Source of the DNA: Fusarium oxysporum f. sp. lycopersici 4287
Taxonomy: Eukaryota > Ascomycota > Sordariomycetes > Hypocreales > Nectriaceae
Direction of reading: 5' to 3'
Length of the DNA: 64,000 bases
Assembly: GCF_000149955.1 (NCBI RefSeq)
Contig: NC_030994.1
Span: forward strand, 2,099,071 to 2,163,070
The notes beneath the pieces are model-generated. The model saw only the letters and a program-made list of their open reading frames with translations, searched no databases and was not told the origin of the DNA. Numbering within the stretch: the stretch's first letter is position 1; the number at the start of each line of letters is the position of its first letter. The position numbers and the translations under genes were made by a program. Below are positions 60,226-64,000 of the stretch, piece by piece.

Positions 60226-63200
60226 TGAGGCCAGCTTAGGCTCACATGTGGCTCCAAGTTAGCCTTGACTCGAAACATCAAACGATCTTCAACTTCACTA
60301 GAAGATCTGTAAAAATCTATTAGCAATATGTTGTCGATTATACCCACAGAACCCACGGCATTAGCTAAATGCTGGCCTCAACTGCAGGGTCCAGATCACG
60401 GAGAGCCCGGATCTACAGTGTATTTCTGGGGCAGTCATTCATCATCCAACAATTGGGATATCATTGCTATCATTCATAGGCTTGAGATTTCGTCTTCATT
60501 GACAACAATGGGCAATTTGTTTCCAACACCAGCTATATGGCTCTATACGGAGTGATTTCTACATGATGAACGGTACAAGAAACCTTTTTATCTTCTTTCA
60601 AATAATTTTTTTAAAGGCGTATTCCAGTAATATTGTTGCCATGCGAGGTACAAGTTGCTGAACTTACCCTACAATTCAACACAACCTAGTCTTTGCAACG
60701 ACCCCAAGGACTACTCCGTGGTCTACCTGAATATCATGGCTTGAAACATTCCCTTTGAGACGAACACCACCCTCACCGATATCGGAAGTATTCCTCGATT
60801 TCATCTAAACAAACTTGACATGAGTCCGGGGGCTTTCGTCCGGGTTGGATCGGGTTTGAGTGATTTCCAGCTAGCAATAGACAATTAAGCACCGGCTCTG
60901 GACTAAAGACTCCTATCCACGATTGATCGTCGCATGAACTCAAATTCTGTGGTGCCCTGAGATAGGGCTGACTCGGACGGTTCTCTCCAAGAGTCCCGCT
61001 TTTGCTCCTCCATACGAGATTCTCAACTTGGAATACGAGTAAGACAGACTGGATACAGACAAAGGACATCCCTTCGTGCTCCCAGCTGCAAGAGACGGCC
61101 AAGGTAACGGCTGATAGGACACGGAACAGCTCCGGAGCGTCTTTGGGCTCAACATATTTTCAGCCATATGACGAATTTGCTTCAAGTTCATGACAACTGC
61201 ATGATGTTTAGTCCAGGGTATTCAAGAAGCCACCTGCAAGTTATTGATTCAGCCATGAACTATTGAGCGTGCTCATTGATTCCTAATATGACTTCTCATA
61301 AATGATATCTTGCAGACACATCAAGCCTCACTGTCGGTAGATCGTCGACGACGTCAGAAAAGACATCGCATTCTAATCAGGTTCCACTCACTTTTGGCTC
61401 ATTGATCATGTGGCTGAACGAACAAGGGGAGGAGTGTGAACTCGATAAACTATTGCTATGTGTCGGGCCTCATCTCTACGCCAACTGTAGAGACTCACTC
61501 CCTTGAGATCGTCACTCGTGTAACACCAAACTCCAGAACTCAACGGCCATCACGCGACCCCAGATTGCCCCTTTGAGATTGCCATCAAGCCTCAATGGAA
61601 CCTGATCGAGGCTGAAAGCCAGACCCAAACTGAATGAAGCAATCCCTTCGCCCCATTGGGATACCTGGCGTCCAAAGTGAACCACAAATGCAATGCCATT
61701 ATCTCGTGCCTGCAGCTCCATCGTCATATCGAGCTATGCCACTGTCTGAGACCTACACACACACGACCTATCATTGCTTGGCCGGAGATCATACCAAACA
61801 TCTGTCTTGACGTACGGCAGATCCGCGAAAATCCGGCCCAACGGAACCAAATGATCGCCGGGAGGGAAGAGACGACAACGCGAAGAAGCAACGCTGAAAC
61901 AAGCCCTCGGGAGCGAGACAAGCAGAAAGCCCCTTTGCAAGAACAGGATTGAAGCCGATCCACCGAGCTGATAGACGAGTACGATTCAAGAGTGAGCGTT
62001 GTTCCACTTGTATCAATGGCTGGGAGGATCAGCTCAAGGGATAGCAACGGCATTATGCATCTGCATCACTGACCAGACTTGGCTTCGGGACCGATCTGGG
62101 ACCCAGTCGAAGATTCACGCAGACAACGATCCTGGAGGAAGCTGGCACATGCCCGAGGTGGGGGCGTGAAGATGACCGTGAATTGCTTTTTCTGAGTCCA
62201 AGTCCATGGCCACGAGCACCTCTCGGCCTCCCTTGGCCGGGATTCCCGAGACTCAAGACTCAGCTGTTTTTTCTTTGACCCCCAGACTTATGGAGGTGCA
62301 TGAATGATTATCGTGGCTTATCAAAAACAAGAAGGAGAAAAGAAACTCGGCGGAGTAAAGAGAGAAGAAGACGTGGAGCCCAGGGCGAGTGATCATCGTA
62401 AACTAGACCTTAGAAGTCGTTAACCGATGGATGTTTTAGAAGCTGCATATGCAGGCGGATGCAGCCCAGTGTCCGTTTATCTCACTGCAACGGCGTTCCA
62501 CGTTCCTAAAGATTATGAACAGCGGGCGTTGAGGGGTGTTGAGATATCATGATCTTCAGAGGGAGAGGAGGGAACGCGCCGAGCCGAGTCGTCTTATGCT
62601 GACATGACGTTTGTCAATAGGCAGGTTATCATTGGTGATGAATGCGTACGGATACTGTACAGCAGACGAGTTAGAAGTTGATTAATTGGCAGTCGTTAAT
62701 CGCAGAGTCTGATTCGTCGCTGATCTTTATCAACGTTGCAGATATCCGAACAGGGGGTTGAACGACGCAACGCGTATCGGCAGCATGCTTGTTGGTTGGT
62801 CGAGTTCTTACAGTGCCTACAGTACAATAGGCCTCGGCCGAAGAATCCCATATTTTTTGCAGGTCATGCGCTGCGGGTGATGCTGCAGTGTTTGCGGCAT
62901 GTACAGTGCATATGTCATGTATTGAAGATCCCAAGCATTGATCTACAGCGCCATGTTGACATTCGGACTCATTGCCAAGAGGAACGGATTCACAGCTAGT
63001 CAGATCCTTAATTCTCAGCTCTTATTGCTTGGCATATGATCTAGACTAAAATTATAAGCAATGCTATGATAACACACGTGGAAGAAACTGAACTCAAAAC
63101 GCAATTGCCTGCTTTGCATTGCCGCGGTTGTCGCCTGTCAAACACACACTCTCGGCGCGTGGGTGCAGGGATAGAGATCGTGGGACCTACTTGTTTGGGA

Positions 63201-63735
63201 GCCTTGACCACGATTTCCAGGGGTTGACCACGTCGTGGGCTCATCTTGACGTCCGCAATGTCCTTTGACAAATGACACTTGGGTCTTGTTCCAGGTAAGT
63301 GAAGTAAACGAGGACTTTTTGTGAATCCATATCAAGGGATCGCCTAGGTTGTATTTGCGGGTTATTGATGAGAAAAGAAAGGAAACGAAAGGAAGCTGAG
63401 GTTTCTGACTCTGTTACCATGAATCGTGAATCAAAAGTGTTTCAGCAAAAGCAAAAAAGACACAAAAGAAGGAAATATCAAAGACAGCCTCACTCCCAGT
63501 CTCTCACGGATCTCGCTGTACCAAAGTGAATGTGAATGTAAGTGACCCACCAGAACAGGGGATTATTTTCTTCGTCGAAGGCTTCTGGAACAACTGTCAC
63601 AAGTCATTCCCCCCTGGTCCCCCTTGGTCATTGCTCCTGGGGTCTCCGTTTTGAGTCCTTTTGTGGCCGGCTCCATCTCACGCGAATAAAAAAGACGAGA
63701 AGAGAAGAGGAGACAAAACGATGGCGGCCCAAAGG

Positions 63736-63767
63736 TAGCCTAAACCTAACCAGGTTACCTTAGGCTA
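63736..63767. repeat. 32-base imperfect palindrome
   Basis: TAGCCTAAACCTAACC is followed at once by AGGTTACCTTAGGCTA, which is nearly its reverse complement (perfect TAGCCTAA/TTAGGCTA ends). It is followed by CAAGG tandem copies at 63826-63843. No function is known. Confidence 0.6.
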
Positions 63768-64000
63768 AAAAGATGAGGTACCATCGCATCGTATCGTATC
63801 CGCTCTCGGTACAGTAGCGGATGGTAGGCAAGGCAAGGCAAGGTAATCCACTACTTTGGAAGCGAGAAGGAGGACGAGACAGTTTCGACATGTGCAAGGC
63901 GAGGTATGCATGCGCATGTACGGATAGAGTTGATAGACACGCGACAGCAGGGAGAGTCTCCAAAACATACTGAGGAGATGCTGTAAGTGATAGACTTTGC

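Larger units (their letters stand above)
58278..64000. other. Right-end region without a confident gene, 5.7 kb
   Basis: Only short ORFs. One at 58963-59247 (plus) has a protein-like composition near its end (DDEAEEKRLQLAVAACKR) but no family match or supported start. A decayed inverted repeat (60089-60225) and a 32-base palindrome (63736-63767) are the only structures seen. No transposase or reverse transcriptase remnant is recognised. Confidence 0.5.

Overview
The window is fungal nuclear DNA from a filamentous ascomycete, most likely a Sordariomycete of the Fusarium type. Genes are interrupted by short introns (47-102 nt) with GTAAGT/GTGAGT-like donors, CTNAC/CTAAC-like branch points and TAG/CAG acceptors. 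The gene set is typical of Pezizomycotina: a DIM-2-type cytosine methyltransferase, DASH Spc34, CENP-Q/Fta7, Sld2, Kgd4, PRMT5/Skb1 and Prp43. Species cannot be fixed from the sequence. A 100-base run of N at 42042-42141 marks a scaffold gap, so this is a draft assembly. I saw no bacterial-style operons, CRISPR arrays, rRNA or tRNA genes.

Left edge (1-4.3 kb): the 3' end of a GFA/CENP-V-domain gene, then three related genes of the fungal DUF7730 type. All three carry an intron at the same place. One looks intact, one is frame-broken and runs antisense into the GFA gene, and one has no in-frame start. The region 4.3-10.3 kb is mostly non-coding, with the small mitochondrial 2-oxoglutarate dehydrogenase subunit gene kgd4 in it. 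At 10.4-16 kb PRMT5 and PRP43 are transcribed divergently from a shared 0.7-kb promoter; both products are tied to spliceosome biology. The region 16-28 kb is gene-poor, with a small Cys-rich conserved protein (20.5 kb) and a secreted DUF2183 protein with a GPI-type tail (24-26 kb).

Centre (28-46 kb): the RNA polymerase II assembly factor Rtp1, a Thr-rich secreted protein with extreme codon bias, a CENP-Q kinetochore subunit with multiple AT-hooks and a start-codon-only first exon, a long pyrimidine-rich non-coding tract containing the gap, an acidic/Ser-rich conserved nuclear-type protein, DASH Spc34, and a DsbA/FrnE-like protein that looks partly frame-scrambled.

Right (46-64 kb): a RING E3 ligase divergent from the replication initiator Sld2, a 1336-residue DIM-2 DNA methyltransferase with tandem SUMO-interaction-like motifs and a PxVxL HP1-type motif, and a triple-AAA CbxX/CfxQ-type ATPase with an apparent frameshift. 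The last 5.7 kb has no confident gene but holds a decayed inverted-repeat (MITE-like) element.

The genes do not form one pathway. Several serve chromosome biology (CENP-Q, Spc34, Sld2, DIM-2) or RNA processing and transcription (PRMT5, Prp43, Rtp1). No clear undescribed multi-gene system is visible. The best leads are the DUF7730 cluster, the motif content of DIM-2, the AT-hook CENP-Q, the small Cys-motif protein and the damaged AAA and DsbA-like genes.
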